NCBI RefSeq assembly: GCF_029892045.1
Contig: NZ_CP120368.1
Span: 122,001 to 186,000 of the forward strand
Source: Sinorhizobium numidicum
GTDB taxonomy: Bacteria; Pseudomonadota; Alphaproteobacteria; Rhizobiales; Rhizobiaceae
Length of the DNA: 64,000 nt
Direction of reading: 5' to 3'
This document shows positions 7,729 through 17,860 of the stretch, one piece after another (position 1 is the first letter of the stretch; the number at the start of each line of letters is the position of its first letter). The position numbers and the translations under genes were made by a program. Below the pieces are notes generated by a model. That model had not been told where the DNA came from. It searched no databases and saw only the letters and a list, made by a program, of their open reading frames with translations.

Positions 7729-9198
7729 ATGATGTTTGGCAAACGCGGAAATGAAGGGTTTGGCAAGGGTGGCGCGAGAGGTTCCGCGGCTCCGCCGTCC
7801 ATGCCGGCTGCGCAGCCGGCTTCGATGGAGCGAGCGGCCGCGCCGGTTCTCACCGATCCCGCTGTCGCACCGTCTCGTCCGCAACCGCCCGCTCCCCCGG
7901 CGCGCCGCCGCTCGCCGCGGGCAGAGGACTACTACGACACCAAATCGCAGGTCTTTTCTGCGCTGATCGATACGATCGACCTGTCGCAGCTCGCCAAGCT
8001 CGATGCCGAGAGCGCCCGCGAGGAAATTCGCGATATCGTCAACGATATCATCACCATCAAGAATTTCGCGATGTCGATCTCCGAGCAGGAGGAACTGCTC
8101 GACGACATCTGCAACGACGTACTCGGCTACGGACCGCTCGAACCGCTGCTGGCGCGCGACGACATCGCCGACATCATGGTCAACGGCGCCGGCCAGACCT
8201 TCATCGAAGTCGGCGGCAAGGTCGAGGAATCGGAAATCCGCTTTCGTGATAACGCTCAACTGCTGTCGATCTGCCAGCGCATCGTCAGCCAGGTTGGCCG
8301 CCGTGTCGACGAATCGAGCCCGATCTGCGACGCGCGCCTGCCGGATGGGTCCCGCGTGAACGTTATTGCCCCGCCGCTCGCAATCGACGGTACGGCGCTG
8401 ACGATCCGCAAGTTCAAGAAGGACAAGCTGACGCTGGAGCAGCTCGTGCGCTTCGGTTCGATCACGCCGGAGGGCGCCGTCCTCCTGCAGATCATCGGCC
8501 GCGTCCGCTGCAACATCGTCATTTCCGGCGGCACCGGCTCCGGCAAGACGACGCTGCTCAACTGCCTTACGCGTTACATCGACGGCGACGAGCGCATTAT
8601 CACCTGCGAGGATTCGGCCGAACTGCAATTGCAGCAGCCGCATGTGGTCCGCCTTGAAACACGCCCGCCGAATATCGAGGGCGAGGGCGAAATCACCATG
8701 CGCGACCTCATCAAGAACTGCCTTCGCATGCGCCCCGAACGTATCATTGTCGGCGAAGTACGCGGGCCGGAGGTCTTCGACCTGTTGCAGGCGATGAACA
8801 CCGGTCACGACGGCTCGATGGGAACGATCCACGCCAACACGCCGCGCGAATGCCTGAGCCGTATGGAGTCGATGATCGCCATGGGCGGCTACACGCTGCC
8901 GGCCAAGACCGTTCGGGAAATCATCGCCGGCTCTGTCGACGTCATCATTCAAGCGTCCCGCCTGCGTGACGGGTCGCGGCGGATCACCCACGTCACCGAG
9001 GTTGTCGGCATGGAGGGCGACGTGATTATTACCCAGGACCTGATGCGATACGAAATCGACGGCGAAGACGCCAATGGCAGGATCATCGGACGCCACGTTT
9101 CGACCGGCATCGGCCGCCCGCACTTCTGGGACCGCGCCCGCTATTTCAACGAGGACAAGCGGCTCGCTGCAACACTCGATGCCATGGAAAAGAAATAG
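7729..9198 (+). CDS. cpaF: Tad pilus secretion ATPase CpaF (TadA)
   Basis: This 489-residue hexameric ATPase powers Flp pilus extension, and in related Tad systems retraction too. The first 70 residues are a Pro/Ala-rich linker. The N-terminal domain follows ([18 protein letters not shown] at about 125), then the RecA-like core: Walker [10 protein letters not shown] near residue 266, the Asp box [20 protein letters not shown], Walker [15 protein letters not shown] near 340 and the His box [13 protein letters not shown] near 360. All key residues are present. A second ATG follows the first directly; I kept the first. It lies next to tadB and tadC, its membrane platform partners. Confidence 0.96.
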   Translation: MMFGKRGNEGFGKGGARGSAAPPSMPAAQPASMERAAAPVLTDPAVAPSRPQPPAPPARRRSPRAEDYYDTKSQVFSALIDTIDLSQLAKLDAESAREEIRDIVNDIITIKNFAMSISEQEELLDDICNDVLGYGPLEPLLARDDIADIMVNGAGQTFIEVGGKVEESEIRFRDNAQLLSICQRIVSQVGRRVDESSPICDARLPDGSRVNVIAPPLAIDGTALTIRKFKKDKLTLEQLVRFGSITPEGAVLLQIIGRVRCNIVISGGTGSGKTTLLNCLTRYIDGDERIITCEDSAELQLQQPHVVRLETRPPNIEGEGEITMRDLIKNCLRMRPERIIVGEVRGPEVFDLLQAMNTGHDGSMGTIHANTPRECLSRMESMIAMGGYTLPAKTVREIIAGSVDVIIQASRLRDGSRRITHVTEVVGMEGDVIITQDLMRYEIDGEDANGRIIGRHVSTGIGRPHFWDRARYFNEDKRLAATLDAMEKK

Positions 9199-9245
9199 GA
9201 CCAGAGTGGCGGATTTCCGCTTGAAAAAAAGGAACTGACCAAGCG

Positions 9246-10256
9246 ATGTTCGGCATAGACATCACCGTTCTGGCGCTAGCCGGCCTCGTCGCCCTTGCGG
9301 CTGCGGCGCTCGCTTACGGTGTGCTTTATTCCCGGATCGAGAATGACAAGAAGGCGGAAGGCCGGCTGCGCCGGGTGAGCGCGGCCGAAACCGACCGTGC
9401 CCAGATCAAGGCGGCCCGCGATCGCGTCAACGAAATGTCGAAGCGACGCAAATCCGTGCAGGATTCGCTGAAGGAACTCGAGAAGAAGCAGCAGGAGAAA
9501 TCGGCGAAGACGGTGCCTTCGATGAAGACGCGGCTGGCGCAAGCGAACCTCTCGATATCCGTTACACAGTTTTACCTGTTCAGCGCCCTCTTCGGCCTAT
9601 TTGCCTTCGTTGTTGTCGCGCTCGCCGGGGCGGGATTGCTGATCGCCGCGGGCGTCGGGCTGATTGCGGCCGCCGGCCTGCCGCGTTGGATCATTAGCTT
9701 CATGATCAAGCGGCGCTGCGGGAAATTCCTGGACGAATTTCCCAATGCCCTCGACGTCATGGTTCGCTCCATCAAATCCGGCCTTCCGCTGAACGACGCG
9801 CTGCGGTTGATCGCCAGCGACGGGCAGGAACCCGTCAAGACGGAATTCCGGCGAGTCGTCGAATCCCAGCAGGTAGGCCTCAGCGTCCCGGAAGCCTGCG
9901 GCCGCATGATCCAAAGCATTCCCCTGCCGGAAGTGAATTTCTTCGCGATCGTCATCGGCATCCAGGCGCAGGCGGGGGGCAATCTGTCCGAAGCGCTGGG
10001 CAACCTCTCCAAGGTGCTGCGCGAACGCAGGAAGATGAAGGCGAAGGTCAGTGCGCTCTCCATGGAGGCCAAGGCATCGGCCTGCATCATCGGCGCGCTG
10101 CCCTTCATCGTCGCGACGCTCGTCTATCTGACCTCGCCGGATTACATGATGGTCCTTTTCACCGACCCGCGCGGCCACATCATCATGGGCGCCTCCGCCG
10201 TCTGGATGAGCATCGGCATCTGGGTGATGCGCAACATGATCAATTTCGACATTTGA
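9246..10256 (+). CDS. tadB: Tad pilus membrane platform protein TadB
   Basis: This 336-residue polytopic inner-membrane protein has a type II secretion GspF-like domain in its second half. An N-terminal helix (residues 5-27) is followed by a charged, coiled-coil-prone stretch at about 45-95 (KKQQEKSAK), two helices near 105-155, the cytoplasmic F domain with KFLDEFPNALDVMVRSIKSG and QAQAGGNLSEALGNLS, and C-terminal helices. It forms the platform on which CpaF acts, together with TadC 10 bp downstream. AAGGAA lies upstream of the ATG. Confidence 0.92.
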   Translation: MFGIDITVLALAGLVALAAAALAYGVLYSRIENDKKAEGRLRRVSAAETDRAQIKAARDRVNEMSKRRKSVQDSLKELEKKQQEKSAKTVPSMKTRLAQANLSISVTQFYLFSALFGLFAFVVVALAGAGLLIAAGVGLIAAAGLPRWIISFMIKRRCGKFLDEFPNALDVMVRSIKSGLPLNDALRLIASDGQEPVKTEFRRVVESQQVGLSVPEACGRMIQSIPLPEVNFFAIVIGIQAQAGGNLSEALGNLSKVLRERRKMKAKVSALSMEAKASACIIGALPFIVATLVYLTSPDYMMVLFTDPRGHIIMGASAVWMSIGIWVMRNMINFDI

Positions 10257-10266
10257 GGGGCTAACG

Positions 10267-11250
10267 GTGGACGGCTGGATAAAGACACTCACGGATCCGA
10301 ATATCATCATCGCCGTTCTCGTTTCTATGGCTGTCCTCGCGACCTTCTATTCGCTCGCCGTCCCCTTCTTCGAGCGCGGCGATCTGACCAAGCGTATGAA
10401 ATCGGTCGCCACCGAACGCGAGCAGATTCGCGCCCGTGAACGCGCGCGTTTGAATGCTGAGGCGACAGGCGGCAAGGCAAGCCTGCGAGCACAGCACAAT
10501 ACTTCGGTTCGCCAGATCGTCGAGCGGCTGAACCTGAAGAAGGCGCTGGTGGATGAAAACACCGTGAACCGGTTGAAGACGGCCGGCTATCGGTCGCAGA
10601 ACGCTCTCAATACCTTTCTTTTTGCCCGCTTCTGTCTGCCGTTCGCGTTTCTGGTCGTTGCGGTCGTCTATATTTTTATTCTCGGAAACTTTGCCGACAA
10701 GCCGGTAATGGTCAGGCTGTTGTTCGCGGTCGGGTTCGCTTACCTCGGCTTCTACGCGCCGAACATCTTCATCGCCAACGCCATCTCCAAGCGTCAGCAT
10801 TCCATTCGTCGCGCCTGGCCGGATGCGCTCGACCTGTTGCTGATCTGCGTCGAATCGGGTGTGTCCATGGAGATCGCGATGCGCCGAGTCGCTGACGAGA
10901 TTGCGGCGCAGTCGCAGCCGCTGGCGGAGGAACTGGTGCTGACGACCGCGGAGCTCTCCTTTTTGCCGGACCGGCGCGTCGCGCTCGAGAATCTCGGCAT
11001 GCGCACCGGTCTCGAAGACGTAAAATCGGTGATGCAGGCGCTGATTCAGGCCGACCGGTACGGCACACCGGTCGCCCAGGCTTTGCGCGTGCTGGCCCAG
11101 GAAAGCCGCGATCAACGCATGAATGCTGCGGAGAAAAAAGCGGCCGCCCTGCCGCCGAAGCTGACGGTGCCGATGATTCTCTTCTTCCTGCCGGTACTCG
11201 TCGCCGTCATTCTCGGTCCCGCCGGCATCCAGGTGGCGGATAAATTTTAG
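10267..11250 (+). CDS. tadC: Tad pilus membrane platform protein TadC
   Basis: This 327-residue GspF-family protein pairs with TadB. It begins at GTG 10267, preceded by GAGGGG, 10 bp after the tadB stop. Membrane helices lie at about residues 12-32, 118-160 and 295-320. The F-domain motif WPDALDLLLICVESGVSMEIAM is at about 182-205, and the second-half motif ADRYGTPVAQALRVLAQESR is at 263-282. It closes the + strand pilus operon. The next gene is convergent and there is no obvious terminator in the 63 bp gap. Confidence 0.92.
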   Translation: MDGWIKTLTDPNIIIAVLVSMAVLATFYSLAVPFFERGDLTKRMKSVATEREQIRARERARLNAEATGGKASLRAQHNTSVRQIVERLNLKKALVDENTVNRLKTAGYRSQNALNTFLFARFCLPFAFLVVAVVYIFILGNFADKPVMVRLLFAVGFAYLGFYAPNIFIANAISKRQHSIRRAWPDALDLLLICVESGVSMEIAMRRVADEIAAQSQPLAEELVLTTAELSFLPDRRVALENLGMRTGLEDVKSVMQALIQADRYGTPVAQALRVLAQESRDQRMNAAEKKAAALPPKLTVPMILFFLPVLVAVILGPAGIQVADKF

Positions 11251-11313
11251 AGCGTCGCGGTCCTGGACATAAACCCTTACGCTCCAGTTCGCACCGCCGC
11301 CTTTCGAAGCCGT

Positions 11314-12132
11314 TTAGTTGGCGTCGTCCGCCTTGGCGAGCTGCTTCCATGCGCCCTGCTGTGACAGCATCGATCGCAGATAGGCCACATTCGCTTCCGC
11401 CTGTTCGGCGGTGAGTTCCTGGCGGGCGATCGTTTCGGCTTCCTGGAAACGCCCTTGCAGGCCGACCGCGAGAGCCAGGTTCTGGCGAATACTGCTGTCG
11501 GCGCCGGGTTGGCCGGCGGCGGACTTGAGATAAGTTTCGGCGGTTCGCAGATCCTTCGTCAGCAGATAGGACATGCCGAGATTGGAGAGGATGGAGGGTT
11601 CGTTGGGGCGAAGGTCCAAAGCCTCGCGGTATCGCAAGCGCGCCTCGGCCGAGCGGCCAAGCTGGTCGAGCACGGCGCCCTCGGCGGATTTCAACTTCCA
11701 GTCCGGACGATCCGGTGTCTGCGCCCGGCCAATCGTCGCAAGCGCCTGCTCCAGTTGCCCCGCTGCCGCTTGCGCCTTGCCGTAGGCGCCGAGGACCTCG
11801 CGGTCGGTAGGATGGTTGATCGCTACCTGCTGCATCACCGCGAGCGCCTGTTCGTTGCGCCCGGTCATGCGCAGGAGATTGGCATAGTCGAGGCCCGCTT
11901 CGCGGTCTTTCGGATTGCGCTCATAGGCCTGTCCGATGCTTTCCGTGGCCGCTGCGAGCTCGCTCGCGGTCATCGATTGCACGGGCTTCGAAAGTTTTGA
12001 GATAGAGCCGGTTGTCAGCTCCTTCCTGCTCTGCTGCCCGGCACAGCCGCTAAGCGACAACGCCATCAGCGCGACGGCGGCCCCAAGCGCCAGGCGATGC
12101 ATAGAGGAAGAGAGAACATGTCGCGTCGTCAT
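11314..12132 (-). CDS. TPR lipoprotein, TadD-like
   Basis: This is a tetratricopeptide protein of about 272 residues. The lipobox LSLSGC follows a short hydrophobic leader, so it is probably an outer-membrane lipoprotein. At least four TPR-like helical pairs are visible from about residue 75 (LDYANLLRMTGRNEQALAVM, GAYGKAQAAAGQLEQALATI, RYREALDLRPNEPSILSNLG, YLLTKDLRTAETYLKSAAGQ). TadD proteins have this layout and assist secretin or CpaB assembly. I chose ATG 12132; the open frame continues to 12198 through a repeat element and is unlikely to be coding there. It is convergent with tadC, so it is expressed separately. Confidence 0.82.
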   Translation of the reverse strand: MTTRHVLSSSMHRLALGAAVALMALSLSGCAGQQSRKELTTGSISKLSKPVQSMTASELAAATESIGQAYERNPKDREAGLDYANLLRMTGRNEQALAVMQQVAINHPTDREVLGAYGKAQAAAGQLEQALATIGRAQTPDRPDWKLKSAEGAVLDQLGRSAEARLRYREALDLRPNEPSILSNLGMSYLLTKDLRTAETYLKSAAGQPGADSSIRQNLALAVGLQGRFQEAETIARQELTAEQAEANVAYLRSMLSQQGAWKQLAKADDAN

Positions 12133-12146
12133 TGAGTGGTGTCCCA

Positions 12147-12254
12147 GATGACGATGATTTGGATTGAACAAATCCAAAATCGTCGTGATCGATTCCAAGA
12201 GTTTAGAGCGGGATGCGGACGGAAAATCGCTTCACACTTTTCCTCGTCCCGCTC
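12147..12254. repeat. Dispersed palindromic intergenic repeat, copy A
   Basis: This stretch carries two palindromic modules: TTTGGATTG with CAAATCCAAA plus a GTCGTGATCGATTCC tail, then AGAGCGGGATGCGGACGG with TTTTCCTCGTCCCGCTC. The same modules recur at 26905-27015 and 60235-60334, and a fragment lies near 47063. It resembles the rhizobial mosaic (A-B-C type) palindromic elements. It lies in the divergent gap between the TPR gene and the aminopeptidase gene. Confidence 0.7.
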
Positions 12255-12313
12255 TGGATGCATTCGCACCGGAACTACCAACAACAGCGGTGCAACTTTC
12301 ACTCCAGCAATAA

Positions 12314-12331
12314 TCTGTTAACCCTAACAGA
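12314..12331. promoter_or_regulatory. Inverted repeat upstream of the aminopeptidase gene
   Basis: TCTGTTA, four bases (ACCC), then TAACAGA is a perfect 7 bp inverted repeat centred 51 bp before the aminopeptidase ATG. It looks like an operator for a dimeric regulator. No family can be assigned. Confidence 0.4.
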
Positions 12332-12373
12332 GCGTTAATCGCGCGAATCCGTTTCTGTCAGTCGAGGACTTTC

Positions 12374-13765
12374 ATGGCTCCCTATCAGTTCATCGAACGG
12401 CCGTCGCCGTTCAACACCAGCGCCGGCAAGACGCTGCCGATCTTTGCGGTCACGCCGGCGCATATCGAAACCGGGAGCATCGATCCGATCGCGCTGGATT
12501 GGGCGCGCAAGGCGGGCTTCAAGGCGGAGACCGGCGCGGTCCTTCTTGTTCCGTCAGCCGACGGCTCTCTCGGGGGCGCGCTGTTCGGTCTCGGCGCGAA
12601 CCCTTCGGAAGCGCCGTTCCTGACTGGAAAACTCGCCCGCGCGCTGCCGGCCGGGAAATGGCATATCGAAACGGCCCCTCTGACAGCCAATCGCCTGGCA
12701 CTGGGTTACGGACTCGGCTCCTATCGTTTCGAGCGTTACAAATCCGCAAAGGCGGAAGCTCCGACACTGCTTATTCCTGGCGATGCTGATGCGGCGGATA
12801 TCAAACGGCAGCTCGCCGGTGTTTTCCTCGCCCGCGACCTTATCAACACGCCGACGAACGACATGGGCCCGGAAGCGTTGGAGGCGGCATTCCGCGCGCT
12901 CGCGAGCCATTATAAGGCCGACGTTTCGGTGATATCCGGCGAAGCCTTGCTGACGCAGAATTTCCCGCTGGTGCACACGGTTGGCCGAGCCAGTGCCGAA
13001 CCGCCACGACTCCTTGAGATGCGCTGGGGCAAGAAGGGGCACCGAAAGGTGACGCTCGTCGGCAAGGGCGTCTGCTTCGATACCGGCGGCCTCGACATCA
13101 AACCGGCCGCCTCGATGCTCTTGATGAAGAAGGACATGGGCGGTGCAGCGAATGTCATGGGCTTGGCGCTGATGATCATGGACGCGAAGCTCAAAGTCGA
13201 TCTGCGCGTCATCGTTCCCGTGGTCGAGAACTCGATCTCGTCGAACGCGTTCCGGCCGGGCGACATCTACCGGAGCCGCAAGGGGCTGACGGTGCAGATC
13301 GACAATACCGATGCCGAGGGCCGGTTGATTCTCGCCGACGCGCTTGCCTATGCCGACGAGGAGAAAACCGACCTGCTGATCGACATGGCGACGCTGACGG
13401 GCGCCGCCCGCGTCGCCCTCGGCCCCGATCTGCCGCCCTTCTTCACAGACGATGGCGAACTTGCCCGCGATCTTGCCGAAGCGAGCCTCAGCGTCGATGA
13501 TCCGATCTGGCGAATGCCGCTTCACATGGGCTACGATAAGGACATCTCAGCCCGCATTGCCGACCTGACCAATGCCCCCTCCGGCGGCATGGCCGGCTCG
13601 ATCACGGCAGCGCTCTTTCTCAAGCGCTTCGTGACCAATGCGAAGAGCTGGGTGCATTTAGACATCTTCGGCTGGGCGCAAGCCGAGCGCCCGCATTCGC
13701 CGGTCGGCGGCGAGGCACAGGCGATCCGGGCGCTCTATCACCACATAAGCGGGATTGCGGGCTAG
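12374..13765 (+). CDS. M17 leucyl aminopeptidase family protein
   Basis: This is a 463-residue cytoplasmic dizinc aminopeptidase. The C-terminal catalytic domain shows GKGVCFDTGGLDIKP near residue 232 (metal-ligand and catalytic Lys), KKDMGGAANVMG near 250 and NTDAEGRLILADAL near 311, the M17 signature with Asp and Glu metal ligands and the catalytic Arg. The N-terminal domain is divergent, as in the shorter PepB-like branch of the family. It removes N-terminal residues from peptides. It starts a forward group with a MarR-type regulator and an NlpC/P60 enzyme. Confidence 0.9.
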   Translation: MAPYQFIERPSPFNTSAGKTLPIFAVTPAHIETGSIDPIALDWARKAGFKAETGAVLLVPSADGSLGGALFGLGANPSEAPFLTGKLARALPAGKWHIETAPLTANRLALGYGLGSYRFERYKSAKAEAPTLLIPGDADAADIKRQLAGVFLARDLINTPTNDMGPEALEAAFRALASHYKADVSVISGEALLTQNFPLVHTVGRASAEPPRLLEMRWGKKGHRKVTLVGKGVCFDTGGLDIKPAASMLLMKKDMGGAANVMGLALMIMDAKLKVDLRVIVPVVENSISSNAFRPGDIYRSRKGLTVQIDNTDAEGRLILADALAYADEEKTDLLIDMATLTGAARVALGPDLPPFFTDDGELARDLAEASLSVDDPIWRMPLHMGYDKDISARIADLTNAPSGGMAGSITAALFLKRFVTNAKSWVHLDIFGWAQAERPHSPVGGEAQAIRALYHHISGIAG

Positions 13766-13868
13766 CGCGGCGATAGGTCTTGGCCGCGCCTCCAATTGAT
13801 CCAAGGAAACGCTTGCGTAACGATCGGTCGATTATTGTGGCAAAGCTCAGTTTACGCAGGAGTTTCCT

Positions 13869-14213
13869 TTGCCGGTCGAACTTACGCCTTCTCAAGCGTT
13901 GAGACTCTGGCATGCCGTATCGCTCGAGCAGGTCCGGGTGGACAGCCGCGATCTCACGCTGCGCCAGATGGCGATGCTGCTCGAGATCTATCTCGTGCCG
14001 CCGCCGCACACGGTCCGCGGCCTCGCGGCGACGCTCGGCGTGACGAAGCCGGTGATCACGCGGGCGCTCGACACGATGGGCGCCCTCGGGCTGGTCGATC
14101 GCGTGCGCGACGAGCGCGACAGGCGTAATGTCATCATAAAACGTACGGTCGAGGGTGCGCTTTACCTTGAAAAATTCGGCGATTTGATCATCAATCAGGG
14201 CCGAAAACTGTGA
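13869..14213 (+). CDS. Small MarR-type winged-helix regulator
   Basis: This 114-residue protein is little more than a winged-helix DNA-binding domain. LTLRQMAMLLEIYLVPPPHT (helix 2), VRGLAATLGVTKPVITRALD (helix-turn-helix, about residues 49-68) and the wing LGLVDRVRDERDRRNVIIKR match the MarR fold, but the flanking dimer helices are short. Initiation is probably at TTG 13869, with AGGAG five bases upstream; no in-frame ATG lies before the domain. The stop overlaps the next start (four bases), so the two are co-translated, and it may control its NlpC/P60 neighbour. Ligand unknown. Confidence 0.8.
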   Translation: MPVELTPSQALRLWHAVSLEQVRVDSRDLTLRQMAMLLEIYLVPPPHTVRGLAATLGVTKPVITRALDTMGALGLVDRVRDERDRRNVIIKRTVEGALYLEKFGDLIINQGRKL

Positions 14214-15076
14214 GTTCAACCATGCCTGAAATGCTTGACCGTCGTCTCAATGCCTATCGCGAAGACCTCGCCGAGGAGCGCTTGCGCGGCCTCGTGGAAG
14301 CGAAGCGTTTTGTCGATGGTACGCCGGCCACCATATCCCTGCCCGTTACGCCCCTACGGGCAAGGCCCGACGCTGCCTGCGGCACGGATACGGAATTGCT
14401 CTATGGCGAAACGGCGCGCGTTCTCGATGTTTCGGGCGGATGGGCCTGGGTCAAATCCGATCTCGACGGTTATGTCGGCTATGTGCCGCACAATGCGGTC
14501 ACAGCACCGGAGGTGCCCGCGAGTCATATCGTCGCGGTGCCGCGGACTTTCGTCTATCGCGGTCCGGATTTGCGCTTTCCGCAAGCTTTCGCGCTGTCCA
14601 TGGGCAGCCGCCTCAACGTCGTCGGAGAAGCCGAGACGCGCGGCACTCGGTATTTTCTCCTCGACGGCGGACTGGCGGTCGTCGCCAATCATTGCGCTGC
14701 CGCCGGAAGTGCCATTGCCGAAGACTACGTTTCAATCGCCACCCGCTTTTTCGAGACGCCGTACCTATGGGGTGGCCGCTCCGGTTTCGGCATCGACTGT
14801 TCCGGCCTCGTGCAGCTATCGATGCAGATGACCGGCCGGCGCGTCCCGCGCGACACGGACATGCAGGCCGTCGCGCTCGGCCGGGCGATTCCGCGCGACG
14901 AACTTGCGCGCGGCGATCTCGTCTTCTGGAAGGGCCATGTCGCCATCATGGAGGACGAGAAGACGCTGGTGCACGCCAACGGCCATACGATGACGGTCGC
15001 CCGCGAGGGGCTTGAGGACGCCATCCGCCGCATCAGCTGGCTTTACGATCAACCGACCGGCTATCGCCGACCTTAG
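14210..15076 (+). CDS. NlpC/P60 peptidoglycan endopeptidase with SH3 domain
   Basis: This 288-residue protein joins an SH3b-like region (about residues 45-135: LLYGETARVLDVSGGWAWVK, YVGYVP) to a C-terminal NlpC/P60 papain-like domain. Catalytic residues are visible: Cys in FGIDCSGLVQ near residue 196, His in KGHVAIM near 243 and a third His in VHANGHT near 257. Such enzymes cut peptides within peptidoglycan stems. There is no signal peptide, so it may act on recycled muropeptides or leave by another route. The start is GTG 14210, overlapping the regulator; ATG 14222 is the alternative. Confidence 0.9.
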   Translation: MSSTMPEMLDRRLNAYREDLAEERLRGLVEAKRFVDGTPATISLPVTPLRARPDAACGTDTELLYGETARVLDVSGGWAWVKSDLDGYVGYVPHNAVTAPEVPASHIVAVPRTFVYRGPDLRFPQAFALSMGSRLNVVGEAETRGTRYFLLDGGLAVVANHCAAAGSAIAEDYVSIATRFFETPYLWGGRSGFGIDCSGLVQLSMQMTGRRVPRDTDMQAVALGRAIPRDELARGDLVFWKGHVAIMEDEKTLVHANGHTMTVAREGLEDAIRRISWLYDQPTGYRRP

Positions 15077-15169
15077 ATCACGATAGTTTCGCGTCATCCG
15101 GCCTCTGTGACGCGGTTTCTGCAGCTTCATCGACGTTCAGCGGCTTTGGACGGCTTCACCCAGCCGGCC

Positions 15170-15242
15170 GTCCTCGGGCTTCCCTCATATGCGCGCCCTC
15201 GATCGCTCGTGCTTGGATCCGCGGGTCAAGCCCGAGGATGAC
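15170..15242. repeat. Intergenic inverted repeat (GTCCTCGGGCTT / AAGCCCGAGGATGAC)
   Basis: GTCCTCGGGCTT at 15170-15181 and AAGCCCGAGGATGAC at 15228-15242 form a 12 bp inverted repeat with a long loop. It lies between the convergent NlpC/P60 and dehydrogenase genes. The arms resemble a CCTCGGGCTT palindrome common in rhizobial intergenic DNA and could act in termination. Confidence 0.5.
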
Positions 15243-15253
15243 GAGTCGTGTGC

Positions 15254-16222
15254 TCAGTAGCCGGCTAATTTATCGACCACATGCTCGAGCGGCAGCCCGC
15301 TTTCGAAGCGGGCGATCTGCTGTTCGACATGAGCGAAAAGTGCCTTCACATCGGACGAGGCGGCGACATGCGGCGTCACAAAGACATTGGGCATGTCCCA
15401 GAAGCGGCTTTCGGGAGAGAGCGGCTCCCGCTCGAAGACGTCGAGCGAGGCTCCCGCGAGCACACCGGAATCGAGGCATTCCAAGATGTCGGCTTCCACC
15501 TGGCTGCCGCCGCGGCCGGCATTGATGAAGACCGGTGCGCCGAACGGCCCCTTGCGGCTGAGTTTTGCGAAAAGGGTGCTGTTGAAAATCCCCGTGGTTT
15601 CCGGCGTCAGCGGCAAGAGCCCGACCAGAAAATCGGTGCGCGCCAGAAAGGAGTCGATCTCGGCTGCACCGTGGGTGTCCATGCCTTCGACAGCGCGTTT
15701 GCTGCGCGACCAGCCAATCACCTTGAAGCCCATAATTGCGAGCTTGCGGGCCGAATCCTGACCGAGCACGCCCATCCCCATGATGCCGACGGTGACATCG
15801 GCGGCCTCAGGCTGGATCAGGTCGCGCCATTCCCTCTTCTTCGCCAGCGCCTCATAGGCCCGATGCTGGCGCAAATGCAGCAGGCATTGCATCACCACCC
15901 ATTCGCTCATGCGCGCCGTCAGCGTCCGGTCGACGAAACGCACCAGCGGCACGTCCGGCAGGCCCGGCAACGTCAACACATGATCGACACCGGCGCCGCC
16001 GGAAAAGACGACCTTCAGGTCGGGTGCGCGCGAAAAGAGGTCGGGGGCGGATTTCCAGACGACCGCATAGTCTATGCCCGAGAGATCCCGCCCCTGACGG
16101 GCCGAATCCGCAAGATTGATCACCTCGCGACCGGGAAACGCGCCCTGCAGAGCAGCTTCCACTTCCTCCGGAATGAACTTCAGATCGACGATAACGGGGC
16201 TGTTGGTGGGCATTGCGGGCAC
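15254..16222 (-). CDS. ghrA: Glyoxylate/hydroxypyruvate reductase A (2-hydroxyacid dehydrogenase)
   Basis: This is a 322-residue NAD(P)H-dependent D-2-hydroxyacid dehydrogenase, best matched to the GhrA branch that reduces glyoxylate and hydroxypyruvate. The Rossmann motif GIMGMGVLGQDSARKL lies near residue 146, followed by WSRSK for the cofactor phosphate. The catalytic triad is visible: Arg in INAGRGGSQVE near 236, Glu in DVFEREPL near 263 and His in VTPHVAA near 280. It lies 1 bp from the stop of yejF in the same direction, so it may be read through from the yej operon. The exact substrate is not fixed by sequence. Confidence 0.87.
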   Translation of the reverse strand: MPAMPTNSPVIVDLKFIPEEVEAALQGAFPGREVINLADSARQGRDLSGIDYAVVWKSAPDLFSRAPDLKVVFSGGAGVDHVLTLPGLPDVPLVRFVDRTLTARMSEWVVMQCLLHLRQHRAYEALAKKREWRDLIQPEAADVTVGIMGMGVLGQDSARKLAIMGFKVIGWSRSKRAVEGMDTHGAAEIDSFLARTDFLVGLLPLTPETTGIFNSTLFAKLSRKGPFGAPVFINAGRGGSQVEADILECLDSGVLAGASLDVFEREPLSPESRFWDMPNVFVTPHVAASSDVKALFAHVEQQIARFESGLPLEHVVDKLAGY

Positions 16223-16223
16223 T

Positions 16224-17852
<1,629 letters not shown>

Positions 17853-17860
17853 GGTCGCGC

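Noticed and set aside
6949..9123. A 724-residue open frame on the minus strand across cpaE and cpaF
   Set aside because: It is antisense to two well-defined pilus genes, rich in Arg, Asp and Ala as expected from G+C-rich shadow frames, and has no domain signature.
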